From: Streptomyces sp. Alt3
Lineage (GTDB): Bacteria; Actinomycetota; Actinomycetes; Streptomycetales; Streptomycetaceae
Direction of reading: 5' to 3'
Length of the DNA stretch: 64,000 nucleotides
NCBI RefSeq assembly: GCF_030719215.1
Contig: NZ_CP120983.1
Location: 4,650,001-4,714,000, forward strand
Shown here: positions 15,221 through 24,085 of the stretch, piece after piece
How the letters are laid out: the number at the start of each line of letters is the position of its first letter
Position numbering within the stretch: the first letter of the stretch is position 1
Program-made: the position numbers and the translations under genes
The notes under the pieces: generated by a model
What the model was told of the DNA's origin: nothing
Database searches by the model: none
What the model saw: the letters and a program-made list of their open reading frames with translations, nothing else

Positions 15221-17797
15221 ATGACCGATCCTCAGCGCCCCACGACCAACGCCATGCGGCGCGCCCTCCGGCGGGCCCGCGACGGTGTCGCCCTCGACGT
15301 GGCCGAGGCCGCGGTACTGCTCCAGGCACGGGGGGAGGACCTGACCGACCTCGCCGCGTCCGCCGCCCGTGTCCGGGACGCGGGCCTCGAAGCGGCGGGC
15401 CGGCCGGGAGTGATCACGTACTCCCGCAAGGTCTTCATCCCGCTGACCCGGCTCTGCCGTGACACCTGCCACTACTGCACCTTCGTCACCGTGCCGGGGA
15501 AGCTCCGCAGGGCGGGGCACGGGATGTTCCTGTCGCCGGACGAGGTCCTCGACATCGCCCGCAAGGGTGCGGAAATGGGCTGCAAGGAAGCCCTGTTCAC
15601 GCTCGGCGACCGGCCCGAGGACCGCTGGCCCGAGGCGCGGGAATGGCTGGAGGCCGAGGGCTACGACGACACCCTGGCGTACGTGCGTGCCATGGCCGTC
15701 CGGGTGCTGGAGGAGACGGGGCTGCTCCCGCACCTGAACCCCGGCGTGATGACGTGGACCGACCTGCAGAGGCTGAAGCCGGTCGCCCCCTCCATGGGCA
15801 TGATGCTGGAGACGACGGCGACCCGGCTGTGGTCCGAGAAGGGCGGCCCCCACCACGGTTCCCCGGACAAGGAGCCGGCCGTCCGGCTCCGGGTGCTGGA
15901 GGACGCGGGCCGGTCCAACGTGCCGTTCACCACCGGCATCCTGATCGGGATCGGCGAGTCCTACGAGGAGCGTGCCGACTCCCTCTTCGAGCTCCGCAGG
16001 ACGGCGCGCGCCTACCACGGCATCCAGGAAGTCATCGTCCAGAACTTCCGCGCCAAGCCGGACACCGCGATGCGCGGGATGCCTGACGCCGAGCTGGAGG
16101 AGCTGGCCGCCGCGATCGCCGTCGCCCGCCACATCCTCGGCCCCTCGGCCCGCATCCAGGCCCCGCCGAACCTCGTCGACGCCGAGTACGCCCTGCTGAT
16201 CGGTGCGGGCATCGACGACTGGGGCGGCGTCTCGCCCCTCACCCCGGACCATGTGAACCCCGAGCGCCCCTGGCCGCACATCGACGAACTGGCCGCGCGC
16301 ACAGCGGAGTCGGGATTCCAGCTCAGGGAACGCCTCACCATCTATCCGGAGTTCATCCAGCGCGGCGAACCCTGGCTCGACCCGCGTCTCCTCCCGCACG
16401 TGCGGGCCCTCGCCGACCCGGAGACTGGCCTCGCGAAGGAGGGCGCGATCCCGGCCGGGCTGCCCTGGCAGGAGCCCGACCAGGGCTTCAACGCCTCAGG
16501 CCGCACCGATCTGCACCGCACCATCGACACCGAGGGGCGCACCGGCGACCGGCGCGACGACTTCGACGTGGTCTACGGCGACTGGGAGGCCCTGCGGGAG
16601 GCGGCCGCCCCGGGGATGGTCCCGTCGAGGATCGACACCGACGTACGCCAGGCCCTGAGCCAGGCCGCCGACGACCCGACGAAGCTCACCGACGACCAGG
16701 CCCTCGCCCTGCTCCACGCGGACGGGCCCGCACTCGACGAGCTGTGCCGGATCGCGGACACCCTGCGCCGCGACGTGGTCGGTGACGATGTCACCTACAT
16801 CGTCACCAGGAACATCAACTTCACCAACGTCTGCTACACGGGCTGTCGTTTCTGCGCCTTCGCCCAGCGGCGTACGGACGCCGACGCCTACACCCTCTCC
16901 CTGGACCAGGTCGCCGACCGCGCCGCACAGGCATGGGACGTCGGCGCGGTCGAGGTCTGCATGCAGGGCGGTATCCACCCCGACCTGCCCGGCACCGCGT
17001 ACTTCGACATCGCCCGCGCGGTGAAGGAGCGCGTGCCCGGCATGCACGTCCACGCCTTCTCACCGATGGAGGTCGTCAACGGCGCGACCCGCACGGGCAT
17101 GTCCGTCCGTGACTGGCTGGCCTCCGCCAAGGAGGCCGGGCTCGACTCGATCCCCGGCACGGCCGCGGAGATCCTCGACGACGAGGTCCGCTGGATCCTC
17201 ACCAAGGGCAAGCTGCCGACGGCCGACTGGCTGAACGTCATCCGGACGGCGCACGAGACGGGCCTGCGCTCCTCGTCCACGATGATGTACGGCCACGTCG
17301 ACCAGCCCCGCCACTGGCTCGGCCACTTCAGGACACTGGCCCGCCTCCAGCAGGAGACCGGCGGCTTCACGGAGTTCGTCACCCTCCCCTTCATCCACAC
17401 CAACGCCCCGGTCTACCTGGCCGGAATCGCCCGCCCCGGACCCACCGACCGGGACAACCGGGCCGTCACCGCGATGGCCCGTCTCCTGCTCCACCCGCAC
17501 ATCACCAACATCCAGACCAGCTGGGTGAAGCTCGGTGCGGAGGGCGCCGCCGAGATGCTGCGCTCGGGCGCGAACGACCTGGGCGGGACCCTGATGGAGG
17601 AGACCATCTCCCGTATGGCGGGCTCCAGCTACGGCTCGTACCGCTCGATCCAGGACCTCGTCGCCATCGCCGACCTGGCCGGCCGCCCGGCGAAGCCGCG
17701 CACGACGCTGTACGGCGAGGTCCCCCAGGAGCGCGTCACCGCTGCGACGGCTTCGGACGGCCACCTGCCGGAGCTCCTGCCCGTGCTGGAGGGGTGA
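15221..17797 (+). CDS. fbiC: bifunctional FO synthase (CofG-CofH fusion)
   Basis: 858-aa fusion of two radical-SAM enzymes. The CofG half has C79-RDT-C83-HY-C86 and the CofH half has C538-YTG-C542-RF-C545, both CX3CX2C sites for 4Fe-4S clusters. Together they join tyrosine with 5-amino-6-ribitylamino-uracil to make FO (8-hydroxy-5-deazaflavin), the chromophore of coenzyme F420. Fusion and length are normal for actinobacteria. The chosen ATG lacks a ribosome site but sits behind TATGCT. It supplies the cofactor for enzymes such as the LLM protein at 3.3 kb. Confidence 0.97.
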   Translation: MTDPQRPTTNAMRRALRRARDGVALDVAEAAVLLQARGEDLTDLAASAARVRDAGLEAAGRPGVITYSRKVFIPLTRLCRDTCHYCTFVTVPGKLRRAGHGMFLSPDEVLDIARKGAEMGCKEALFTLGDRPEDRWPEAREWLEAEGYDDTLAYVRAMAVRVLEETGLLPHLNPGVMTWTDLQRLKPVAPSMGMMLETTATRLWSEKGGPHHGSPDKEPAVRLRVLEDAGRSNVPFTTGILIGIGESYEERADSLFELRRTARAYHGIQEVIVQNFRAKPDTAMRGMPDAELEELAAAIAVARHILGPSARIQAPPNLVDAEYALLIGAGIDDWGGVSPLTPDHVNPERPWPHIDELAARTAESGFQLRERLTIYPEFIQRGEPWLDPRLLPHVRALADPETGLAKEGAIPAGLPWQEPDQGFNASGRTDLHRTIDTEGRTGDRRDDFDVVYGDWEALREAAAPGMVPSRIDTDVRQALSQAADDPTKLTDDQALALLHADGPALDELCRIADTLRRDVVGDDVTYIVTRNINFTNVCYTGCRFCAFAQRRTDADAYTLSLDQVADRAAQAWDVGAVEVCMQGGIHPDLPGTAYFDIARAVKERVPGMHVHAFSPMEVVNGATRTGMSVRDWLASAKEAGLDSIPGTAAEILDDEVRWILTKGKLPTADWLNVIRTAHETGLRSSSTMMYGHVDQPRHWLGHFRTLARLQQETGGFTEFVTLPFIHTNAPVYLAGIARPGPTDRDNRAVTAMARLLLHPHITNIQTSWVKLGAEGAAEMLRSGANDLGGTLMEETISRMAGSSYGSYRSIQDLVAIADLAGRPAKPRTTLYGEVPQERVTAATASDGHLPELLPVLEG

Positions 17798-17881
17798 GGT
17801 TCGGCTCCGCGTTTCCCGCCGCCGCGCTTCCCGTCGGAGGCGGGGAGCGCGGAGGTGGTACACAAGCTGCACCATCGACAC

Positions 17882-18151
17882 ATGGCCTTGAAGCGGACAA
17901 ATGTGTACGCGGACGATGCGGACCTCGCCTTGATCAAGGAGGCGGCGATCCGGCTCGGTGTGTCGGAGGCGGAGTTGATCCGCGAAGGAATCCACCGCAT
18001 AGCGCTTGCCCGGCGGGTCTGGGACCAGCCGTTCGTGGAGGACGGGGAAACCTTCGATCTCGGTGGACCGGTGGCGCGAGAAGAAGTGCGTGATGTGGTC
18101 TCCGACGGATTCACCGAGCGTGAGAACCGTAATCGGGGTCATGCGGCTTGA
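17882..18151 (+). CDS. ribbon-helix-helix antitoxin (VapB-like)
   Basis: 89-aa protein beginning MALKRTNVYADDADLALIKEAA, a ribbon-helix-helix DNA-binding domain. It is followed by a linker and an acidic C-terminal arm of the kind that occludes a PIN toxin. A GTG at 17855 would add nine residues, but ATG 17882 gives the usual RHH start. Its stop overlaps the start of the PIN-domain gene by 4 bp, the classical antitoxin-toxin arrangement. It should repress its own promoter. Confidence 0.85.
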   Translation: MALKRTNVYADDADLALIKEAAIRLGVSEAELIREGIHRIALARRVWDQPFVEDGETFDLGGPVAREEVRDVVSDGFTERENRNRGHAA

Positions 18152-18585
18152 TCGCCATCGTCGACACGTCCGGACTGCTGGTGCTGTACAACCGCTCCGA
18201 TCCTGACCACCTTGCCGCGCGCAAGGCTGCCGATCAGTGCGGTCTCCTCGTCGCCAACCCCCTCGCGCTCACCGAGGTGCACCAGGTCGCCACGGTCAGG
18301 GCCGGGCGCCGCGCCGCCGACGGCATCCTCCGATCCCTGACAGCTCGTACCGGAGAACTGCGCTTGGTGCTGGCTCCTCCGACGCCGGACATCCTCGATG
18401 CGGCGCTGACCGTACGGGCCCGGTACAGCTCGCTGGACCTGGATCTCGTGGACGCGGTGAATGTGGCGCTGGCGGCTGAGTACGACACCGACGCCGTTCT
18501 GACGAGAGATCTGCGGGACTTCAGGGTGCTACGGCCGCTTGCCGGGCGCTACGCCCATTTCAGGATCCTGCCGGACGATCTCTGA
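18148..18585 (+). CDS. PIN-domain toxin (VapC-like ribonuclease)
   Basis: 145-aa PIN domain: first acidic residue in IAIVDTSGLL, then the ALTEVHQV glutamate, then LDLVDAVNVALA with two Asp, then AVLTRDLRDF. The full acidic metal site of Mg-dependent VapC ribonucleases is therefore present. It starts with TTG inside the antitoxin stop (TTGA), so toxin translation should depend on antitoxin translation. The RNA target is unknown. Confidence 0.87.
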   Translation: MIAIVDTSGLLVLYNRSDPDHLAARKAADQCGLLVANPLALTEVHQVATVRAGRRAADGILRSLTARTGELRLVLAPPTPDILDAALTVRARYSSLDLDLVDAVNVALAAEYDTDAVLTRDLRDFRVLRPLAGRYAHFRILPDDL

Positions 18586-18614
18586 GCGGTGTCCATGTGA
18601 CCCGGCCCTGCGGC

Positions 18615-18989
18615 TCAGTCCCCTTCCGTGCTCCCGCCCGCCGCCGTGGTGATCACGTCGTCCAGCACCTCCCGGGAGCGGCGCAGCTCGTCGATCTTGC
18701 GGTCGATGCGGTCGCGCTCCAGGGTCAGGTCGCCCACCAGGCGCGGGGTGGCGATCGCGGAGGGGCCGCCGTCCGTGTCGCGTACGCAGGGCAGCAGCTC
18801 GGCGATCTTGGAGCTGCACAGCCCGGCGGCGTAGAACTCCTGGATGCGGATCACGCGGTCGACCGCGCCCTCCGGGTAGTCGCGGTGGCCACCGGGGGTA
18901 CGGTCGGCCTTCAGGATTCCCTGGGCCTCGTAGTAGCGCAGGGAGCGTTCGCTGACGCCCGTACGCCGGGCCAGCTCGCCGATCCGCAT
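18615..18989 (-). CDS. MerR-family transcriptional regulator
   Basis: 124-aa MerR protein: a winged helix MRIGELARRTGVSERSLRYYEAQGIL, the wing with HRDYPEGAVDRV, then a long coiled-coil helix (LERDRIDRKIDELRRSREVLDDVI). A single Cys (SSKIAELLPC) could sense electrophiles. ATG 18989 is chosen over an in-frame start at 19031 because it begins the domain exactly and follows GGAGGCG. It is divergent from an Old Yellow Enzyme gene whose promoter has MerR-type geometry. Confidence 0.9.
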   Translation of the reverse strand: MRIGELARRTGVSERSLRYYEAQGILKADRTPGGHRDYPEGAVDRVIRIQEFYAAGLCSSKIAELLPCVRDTDGGPSAIATPRLVGDLTLERDRIDRKIDELRRSREVLDDVITTAAGGSTEGD

Positions 18990-19009
18990 GATTGCCTCGC
19001 CTCCAGGAC

Positions 19010-19041
19010 TTGAACCTGACACCGGTGTCAATTCTTACCGT
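19010..19041 (+). promoter_or_regulatory. MerR-type promoter with operator in a long spacer
   Basis: TTGAAC (19010-19015) and TACCGT (19036-19041) are separated by 20 bp. The spacer contains the perfect 14-bp palindrome TGACACCGGTGTCA (19017-19030). MerR activators work on such over-long 19-20 bp spacers by twisting the DNA. The -10 ends six bases before the ATG of the enzyme gene, so the transcript is probably leaderless. Confidence 0.7.
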
Positions 19042-19047
19042 TCCTGC

Positions 19048-20154
19048 ATGACGAACGCATCCGCTTCCCCGCAGAAGCTCTTCGAGGCCGTCGCGCTCGG
19101 TCCCCTCACCCTTCCCCACCGCCTCGTGATGGCTCCGCTGACCCGGAACCGTGCCACCCCCGAGGGCGTGCCGACCCCGCTCATGGCCACCTACTACGCC
19201 CAGCGCGCCACGGCGGGACTGATCATCGCCGAGGCTTCCACCCCGAATCCGGTGGGGCAGACGTACCCGAACATCACGGCGATCCACAGCCCGGCCCACG
19301 TGGCCGGATGGCGCCGGGTCACCGACGCGGTCCGTGCGGAGGGCGGGCGGATGTTCCTCCAGATCCAGCACGGCGGGCGCGCCGGCCACCCCGACACCAG
19401 CGGACTGACGCCCGTCGCGCCCTCGCCGATAGCACTGCCGGAGACGATCCACACCCCGGCCGGGCGCGTGCCCTCGGTGGTGCCCCGCGAGATGAGTGAG
19501 GAGGACATCGCGTCCACCGTGGCGGACTTCGCCTCCGCCGCACGCAACGCGATCGAGGCGGGCTTCGAGGGCGTCGAGGTGCACAGCGCCAACGGCCATC
19601 TGCTCCACCAGTTCCTGGGCCAGGGGACCAACCGGCGGACCGACGCCTACGGCGGGCCCGTGGCCCACCGCATCCGTTTCGTCGTGGAGGTGACCGAAGC
19701 GGTGGCGGCGGCGATCGGCCCGGAGCGTGTGGGCCTGCGCATCTCGCCGTGGAGCACGGTCAACGGCATGGAGGAGGGCGACACCGAGGAGATCTACCCC
19801 GCGCTCCTCGGGGCCCTGGCGGGAAGCGGCCTGGCCTATCTGCACGTGGGGTACGCCGACCCGGAGGACCTCGTCTTCCAGCGGATCCGGAAGGACTGGC
19901 CGGGCACGCTGATGGCCAACCCCGTGCTGCCGAAGGACCGCATCCCGGACGACGGCGGCATCGCCCACGGCGAGCGGCTGCTGGCCGCCGGAGCGGACCT
20001 GATCGCGCTCGGCCGCCCCTTCCTGGCCAACCCAGACCTGATCCACCGCATGCGCACGGGCGCCCCGGTGAACCAGGTCCGGGACGCGTACATGATGTAC
20101 GTCGGCGGGGAGACGGGCTACACGGACTATCCGACGCTCGACGCCGTGGGGTGA
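19048..20154 (+). CDS. Old Yellow Enzyme family alkene reductase (NemA-like)
   Basis: 368-aa FMN TIM-barrel ene-reductase that reduces activated C=C bonds with NAD(P)H. It shows LVMAPLTRNRA (FMN site), FLQIQHGGRAGHP, the VEVHSANGHLLHQFL catalytic segment with the His/Asn pair, TDAYGG, and IALGRPFLANPDL. The MerR gene lies divergently upstream, and OYE enzymes are commonly induced by electrophiles such as N-ethylmaleimide or quinones. ATG 19048 is preferred over an in-frame start at 18988, which would lie inside the merR promoter. No ribosome site is present, consistent with a leaderless mRNA. Confidence 0.93.
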   Translation: MTNASASPQKLFEAVALGPLTLPHRLVMAPLTRNRATPEGVPTPLMATYYAQRATAGLIIAEASTPNPVGQTYPNITAIHSPAHVAGWRRVTDAVRAEGGRMFLQIQHGGRAGHPDTSGLTPVAPSPIALPETIHTPAGRVPSVVPREMSEEDIASTVADFASAARNAIEAGFEGVEVHSANGHLLHQFLGQGTNRRTDAYGGPVAHRIRFVVEVTEAVAAAIGPERVGLRISPWSTVNGMEEGDTEEIYPALLGALAGSGLAYLHVGYADPEDLVFQRIRKDWPGTLMANPVLPKDRIPDDGGIAHGERLLAAGADLIALGRPFLANPDLIHRMRTGAPVNQVRDAYMMYVGGETGYTDYPTLDAVG

Positions 20155-20549
20155 GCCGCTTGGGTGACGAAGGCTGTCCATGCGGGCGGTCAACTCGCCG
20201 AATCCGTTGCCCTCGACGTAGGCAACGGGACTGCCGTTCGGCTCCCACATCAGCCACAGGTGGCTGCCCATGAGCCCGTGAACGCCCGCGCCGAAGGGGC
20301 CGCGTCCGGCTTCGCGGTGCCGGCCGGAGCGGAGGCGGTGCTCGCGGACCCGGTGGCCGGGGAGCCGGCGGTGCGCTTCGCCCTGACGCGGACGGCCGAG
20401 TCGCTCAGGGACGCGCTGCGGGTCGCGGAGTGCGGGGAGAGGCCCGCGCCCGCCTGAGACGTGGATCACACGCGCCCATGTCACGTTCGGCCGGGGCCGC
20501 TCCGTCATGAGGGTGTAACCAGCCCGGCAGCAACGCATAGGAGCTCATG
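20155..20549. other. spacer with possible gene remnants
   Basis: There is no convincing gene here. On the minus strand, 20271 down to about 20150 reads a protein-like segment starting MGSHLWLMWEPNGSPVAYV, but its frame runs on into the antisense of the reductase gene without a stop. On the plus strand, 20164-20457 is a 97-codon frame whose C-terminal half looks helical. Neither has a ribosome site. I read this as decayed fragments. AGGAG at 20539-20543 belongs to the next gene. Confidence 0.35.
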
Positions 20550-21023
20550 ATGGAAGCGCGTCTGAACGTCTTCGGAAACCCCTTCGCGGCCACGTTCCTG
20601 AAGCACATCAATTCGGCGGGTATGGCGGTCGGCAAGTCGGCCGTTCCGGCGGCCACGCAGGAACTCGTGAAGATCCGCGCCAGTCAGATCAACGGCTGCG
20701 GATTCTGCCTCGACATGCACACCAAGGAAGCCGCCGAGGCCGGTGAGACCGCGCTGCGGCTGAACCTGATCGCGGCCTGGCGGGAGGCCACGGTCTTCAC
20801 CGACGCCGAGCGCGCCGCCCTGGAACTGACCGAGCAGGGCACGCGCATCGCCGACGCGGCGGGCGGGGTCACGGACGAGGCGTGGGCCGACGCGGCCAAG
20901 CACTACGACGAGGACCAGCTCCTCGCCCTGGTGGCCCTCATCGCCGTGATCAACACCTACAACCGGCTGAACGTCATGACCCGGCAGTCGGCCGGGGACT
21001 ACCAGCCCGGCCAGTTCGGCTGA
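20550..21023 (+). CDS. carboxymuconolactone decarboxylase/AhpD-like protein
   Basis: 157-aa alpha-helical protein with the family motif ASQINGCGFCLDMHTKEA. This is the CxxC-x3-H centre (Cys near 49 and 52, His near 56) of AhpD-like peroxidase/disulfide reductases. Two adjacent in-frame ATGs occur (20547 and 20550); the second is better spaced from AGGAG at 20539-20543. It lies in line with the ene-reductase gene but after a 390-bp spacer. A role in peroxide or thiol stress is suggested by family only. Confidence 0.9.
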   Translation: MEARLNVFGNPFAATFLKHINSAGMAVGKSAVPAATQELVKIRASQINGCGFCLDMHTKEAAEAGETALRLNLIAAWREATVFTDAERAALELTEQGTRIADAAGGVTDEAWADAAKHYDEDQLLALVALIAVINTYNRLNVMTRQSAGDYQPGQFG

Positions 21024-21278
21024 CGGTCCGTCCGCCGTCGGGGCCGCTCGCGCGGTCCCGGCGGACGGGGGCAGTGTCCGTGCCCGAGGTGGGCCGGGGC
21101 CCGGGAATTCCGTCCGGGATACATGCGGGGAAATGGCCCCGGATAACGTGAGGAATGCCGTTCAAAAGTGCTCCGTCGCGCTAGTCCGTACATAGCGTTC
21201 CGCCTATGAGCCCACCGTTCCCGTTCGATTACAGTGCTTGCGCAGTCGCACTGTGAGTCGGAGGAAAAAGGGGGCACG

Positions 21279-22394
21279 GTGACCACAGGGACCACAGCCG
21301 TCTGGGGCCGCGCCCAGCAGCAGGACTTCCGCGGCCGGGTACGGGGGTCCCTGCTCGGCGGGGCCATCGGGGACGCGCTCGGAGCGGGGGTCTCCGGGCT
21401 CACCCTGGAGGCGATACGCGCGACCCACGGCGCGGAGGGCGTCGCCGACTTCGTCCCGGTGCACGGCAGACGCGGTGCCGTCACCGCTGTCACCCAGCTC
21501 ACGCTCTTCACCGTCGACGGGCTGATCCGGGCCCAGGTCCGCCGCGACACCGGAGCCTGGCACCCGCCCACCGACGTGCACCGCGCCCATCTGCGCTGGG
21601 CGGCCACCCAGAGCGCCTGGGGGCCCGACGAGCGTCGCAAGGACAACGGCTGGCTGGCCAGGGAGGAGTGGCTCTACACCCGCCGCGCCCCCACCAGGGA
21701 GTGCCTGGCCGGCTTCGGTGACTCCACGATGGGCACGCTCGCCGTACCCAAGAACCCGGCGGCACGGGACTCGGCCGCGCTCACCCGCTCAGCGCCCTTC
21801 GGGCTGCTCGTCGGCTGGGAGCCCCAGCTCGTCCTCCAGCTGGCCGTCGAGTGCGCCGCCCACACCCACGGGCACGCCACCGCCCAGCTCGCGGCCGGAG
21901 CGCTCGCCGTGATGGTGCACGGACTGGCTCGCGGGGAGACCCTGGACGGTTCGGTCCAGCGCACTCTGGCGCTGCTCGCCGAACGGCCGGGCGGCGAGCA
22001 GGTCACCGACGCGCTGAGGCAGGCGCTCGGCTCCGTACGCCAGGGGATCCCCGGGCCCGCCCTCATCGAGGCGCTCGGCGACACCGACTCCGCGGAGGAG
22101 GTGCTCGCCGTGGCGCTGTACTGCGCTCTGGTCGGCGAGGACATGCGTCACGGTCTGCGGCTCGCCGTGAACCACTCCGGGCCCTCCGCGGCCACGGGAG
22201 CCGTCTGCGGGGCCCTTCTGGGGGCGCTGCACGGCGAGACGGCGCTGCCGCCGGGCTGGCTGGCGGAACTGGAGGGGCGCTCGACCCTCCTCGAACTCTC
22301 CGACGACTTCGCGATGGAGATGACCCAGGGGCCGGCCCTGCACAGTCCCACCGCGGCCGCCCCGGGTTGGCTGGCCCGCTATCCCCGGGACTGA
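21279..22394 (+). CDS. ADP-ribosylglycohydrolase family protein
   Basis: 371-aa DraG-like fold. The N-terminal RVRGSLLGGAIGDALGAG is typical, as is GAVCGALLGALHGE near the C-terminus. The usual metal-binding DD pair is hard to place: the strand ALTEAVTQLTLFTVDGLI has TLFT where active members have TDDT. Catalysis by the classical mechanism is therefore uncertain. GTG 21279 follows GGAGGAAAAAGGGGG. Active relatives remove ADP-ribose from proteins or cleave related nucleosides. The neighbouring symporter converges on it. Confidence 0.82.
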   Translation: MTTGTTAVWGRAQQQDFRGRVRGSLLGGAIGDALGAGVSGLTLEAIRATHGAEGVADFVPVHGRRGAVTAVTQLTLFTVDGLIRAQVRRDTGAWHPPTDVHRAHLRWAATQSAWGPDERRKDNGWLAREEWLYTRRAPTRECLAGFGDSTMGTLAVPKNPAARDSAALTRSAPFGLLVGWEPQLVLQLAVECAAHTHGHATAQLAAGALAVMVHGLARGETLDGSVQRTLALLAERPGGEQVTDALRQALGSVRQGIPGPALIEALGDTDSAEEVLAVALYCALVGEDMRHGLRLAVNHSGPSAATGAVCGALLGALHGETALPPGWLAELEGRSTLLELSDDFAMEMTQGPALHSPTAAAPGWLARYPRD

Positions 22395-22444
22395 GCGGGC
22401 CCGACCGTACGGACGCCTCGGGGCGAGGGCGGGGAGAACAGGGA

Positions 22445-22470
22445 TGGGCGGGCGCCGCCGCGCCCGCCCA
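22445..22470. terminator. bidirectional terminator
   Basis: A perfect 11-bp stem (22445-22455 with 22460-22470) with a 4-nt loop, between two convergent genes. Confidence 0.7.
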
Positions 22471-22501
22471 CCGTCCGTGTGACTCCCGCCTGCGCGGCGG
22501 G

Positions 22502-24085
22502 TCAGTCCTTCACGCCCTCCACGACCCCCGTGCTTCCGGGTCCGGACTTCTGCAGCGGGAGGGCCGCAGCCGAGGCTCCGCCCTCGGGGCCCCCGTCGTC
22601 CGAGTTGATCAGATCGATCAGCGCGTCGCGCTCCGGAGTGTCCTCGGGCTTGATGAACCCGATGGCGATGTAGAGCACGAGGGAGATCGCCAGCGGCAGC
22701 GCCACCTGGTACTGCAGGGCTACGTCCGTCTTCACCGAACCGTCGAAGTTGTAGTTGGTGAGGTAGAAGGCGAGCAGCCCGGCCGCCCAGCTGGTGAGCG
22801 CCGCGGTGGGCCCGGAACGGCGGAACCTGCGCAGCAGGCCCAGCATGAACGGGATCGCGATCGGGCCCATGAGCCCGGCCACCCACTTGATGACGACCGA
22901 GATGATGTCCTTGAACGTCGGCGAGTTGATCTGGGTCGCCAGTGCCATCGAGAGCCCGAGGAAGGCGAGGGTGGACAGCCGCGCGGCCAGCAGACCGCTG
23001 CGGTCGCTCCAGGTGCGGGCCGACTTCGAGAGGACCGGTGCGATGTCACGGGTGAAGACCGCCGAGATGGCGTTGGCGTCGGAGGAGCACATGGCCATCG
23101 TGTGCGAGAAGAAGCCGACGACGACCAGACCCAGCAGTCCGTGCGGCAGCAACTGCTCGGTCATCAGGGCGTAACTGTCGGACGCGTCGGGCTTCTTGGC
23201 CTCGACGAGCAGCGGGGCGACCCACATCGGGAAGAAGAGCACCGTCGGCCAGACCAGCCACAGCACGGCCGAGAGCCGGGCCGAACGGGTGGCGGAGCGA
23301 GCGGAGTCCGTGGCCATGTAGCGCTGGGCCTGGTTCCACATGCCGCCGTTGTACTCGAAGGTCTTGATGAAGAGGTACGCCAGCAGGAACGTCACCGTGT
23401 ACGGGCCGGCCGTCGGGCTCGTGTGGCCCTCGGGCAGCTTGTCCCAGACCGTCCACAGCGAGCTGAAGCCGCCCAGCTTGCTCATGGCGATGAAGAGCAT
23501 GGCCAGACCGGCGAAGAGCTGGATGATGAACTGTCCGAGCTCGGTGAGCGCGTCGGCCCACAGTCCGCCGACCGTGCAGTACACGGCGGTGATGGCACCC
23601 GTGATGAAGATGCCCTGGGTCAGGGTGATGCCGGTGAAGACGGAGAGCAGGGTGGCGATGGCCGCCCACTTGGCACCGACGTCCACGATCTTCAGCAGCA
23701 GACCGGACCAGGCCAGGGCCTGCTGGGTCGGGATGTTGTAGCGGTTCTTCAGGTATTCGAGCGGCGAGGCGACGTGCAGCCGCGAACGCAGCCGGTTGAG
23801 CCGGGGGGCGAAGAGCTTCGCGCCGATCCCGATGCCGATCGCGATCGGCAGCGACCAGGTCACGAAGGACGTGACACCGTACTGGTACGCGATCCCGGCG
23901 TAGCCGGTGAACATCACCGCGCTGTACCCGGACATGTGGTGCGAGATGCCCGACAGCCACCACGGCATCTTGCCGCCGGCCGTGAAGAAGTCGCTGACGT
24001 TGTCCACGCGCTTGTGCGACCAGAGTCCGATCGCGACCATCACACCGAAGTATCCGATGAGCACGGCCCAGTCGAGACTGTTCAT
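22502..24085 (-). CDS. sodium:solute symporter (SSS family)
   Basis: 527-aa protein with about 13 membrane segments, LeuT-like fold. It starts MNSLDWAVLIGYFGVMVAIG and contains SDFFTAGGKMPWWLSG and the ISHHMSGYSAVMFTGYAG signature of helix 2, characteristic of the SSS family (SglT/PutP relatives). The tail after residue 490 is Asp/Gly-rich and cytoplasmic. Solutes of this branch include sugars, nucleosides and vitamins; the substrate here is unknown. ATG 24085 follows GGAGGGG. It is transcribed alone. Confidence 0.92.
   Translation of the reverse strand: MNSLDWAVLIGYFGVMVAIGLWSHKRVDNVSDFFTAGGKMPWWLSGISHHMSGYSAVMFTGYAGIAYQYGVTSFVTWSLPIAIGIGIGAKLFAPRLNRLRSRLHVASPLEYLKNRYNIPTQQALAWSGLLLKIVDVGAKWAAIATLLSVFTGITLTQGIFITGAITAVYCTVGGLWADALTELGQFIIQLFAGLAMLFIAMSKLGGFSSLWTVWDKLPEGHTSPTAGPYTVTFLLAYLFIKTFEYNGGMWNQAQRYMATDSARSATRSARLSAVLWLVWPTVLFFPMWVAPLLVEAKKPDASDSYALMTEQLLPHGLLGLVVVGFFSHTMAMCSSDANAISAVFTRDIAPVLSKSARTWSDRSGLLAARLSTLAFLGLSMALATQINSPTFKDIISVVIKWVAGLMGPIAIPFMLGLLRRFRRSGPTAALTSWAAGLLAFYLTNYNFDGSVKTDVALQYQVALPLAISLVLYIAIGFIKPEDTPERDALIDLINSDDGGPEGGASAAALPLQKSGPGSTGVVEGVKD

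Noticed and set aside
18529..20538. 669-codon minus-strand frame
   Set aside because: It crosses merR in another frame and the antisense of the ene-reductase; only the short segment near 20.2 kb looks protein-like and is reported separately.
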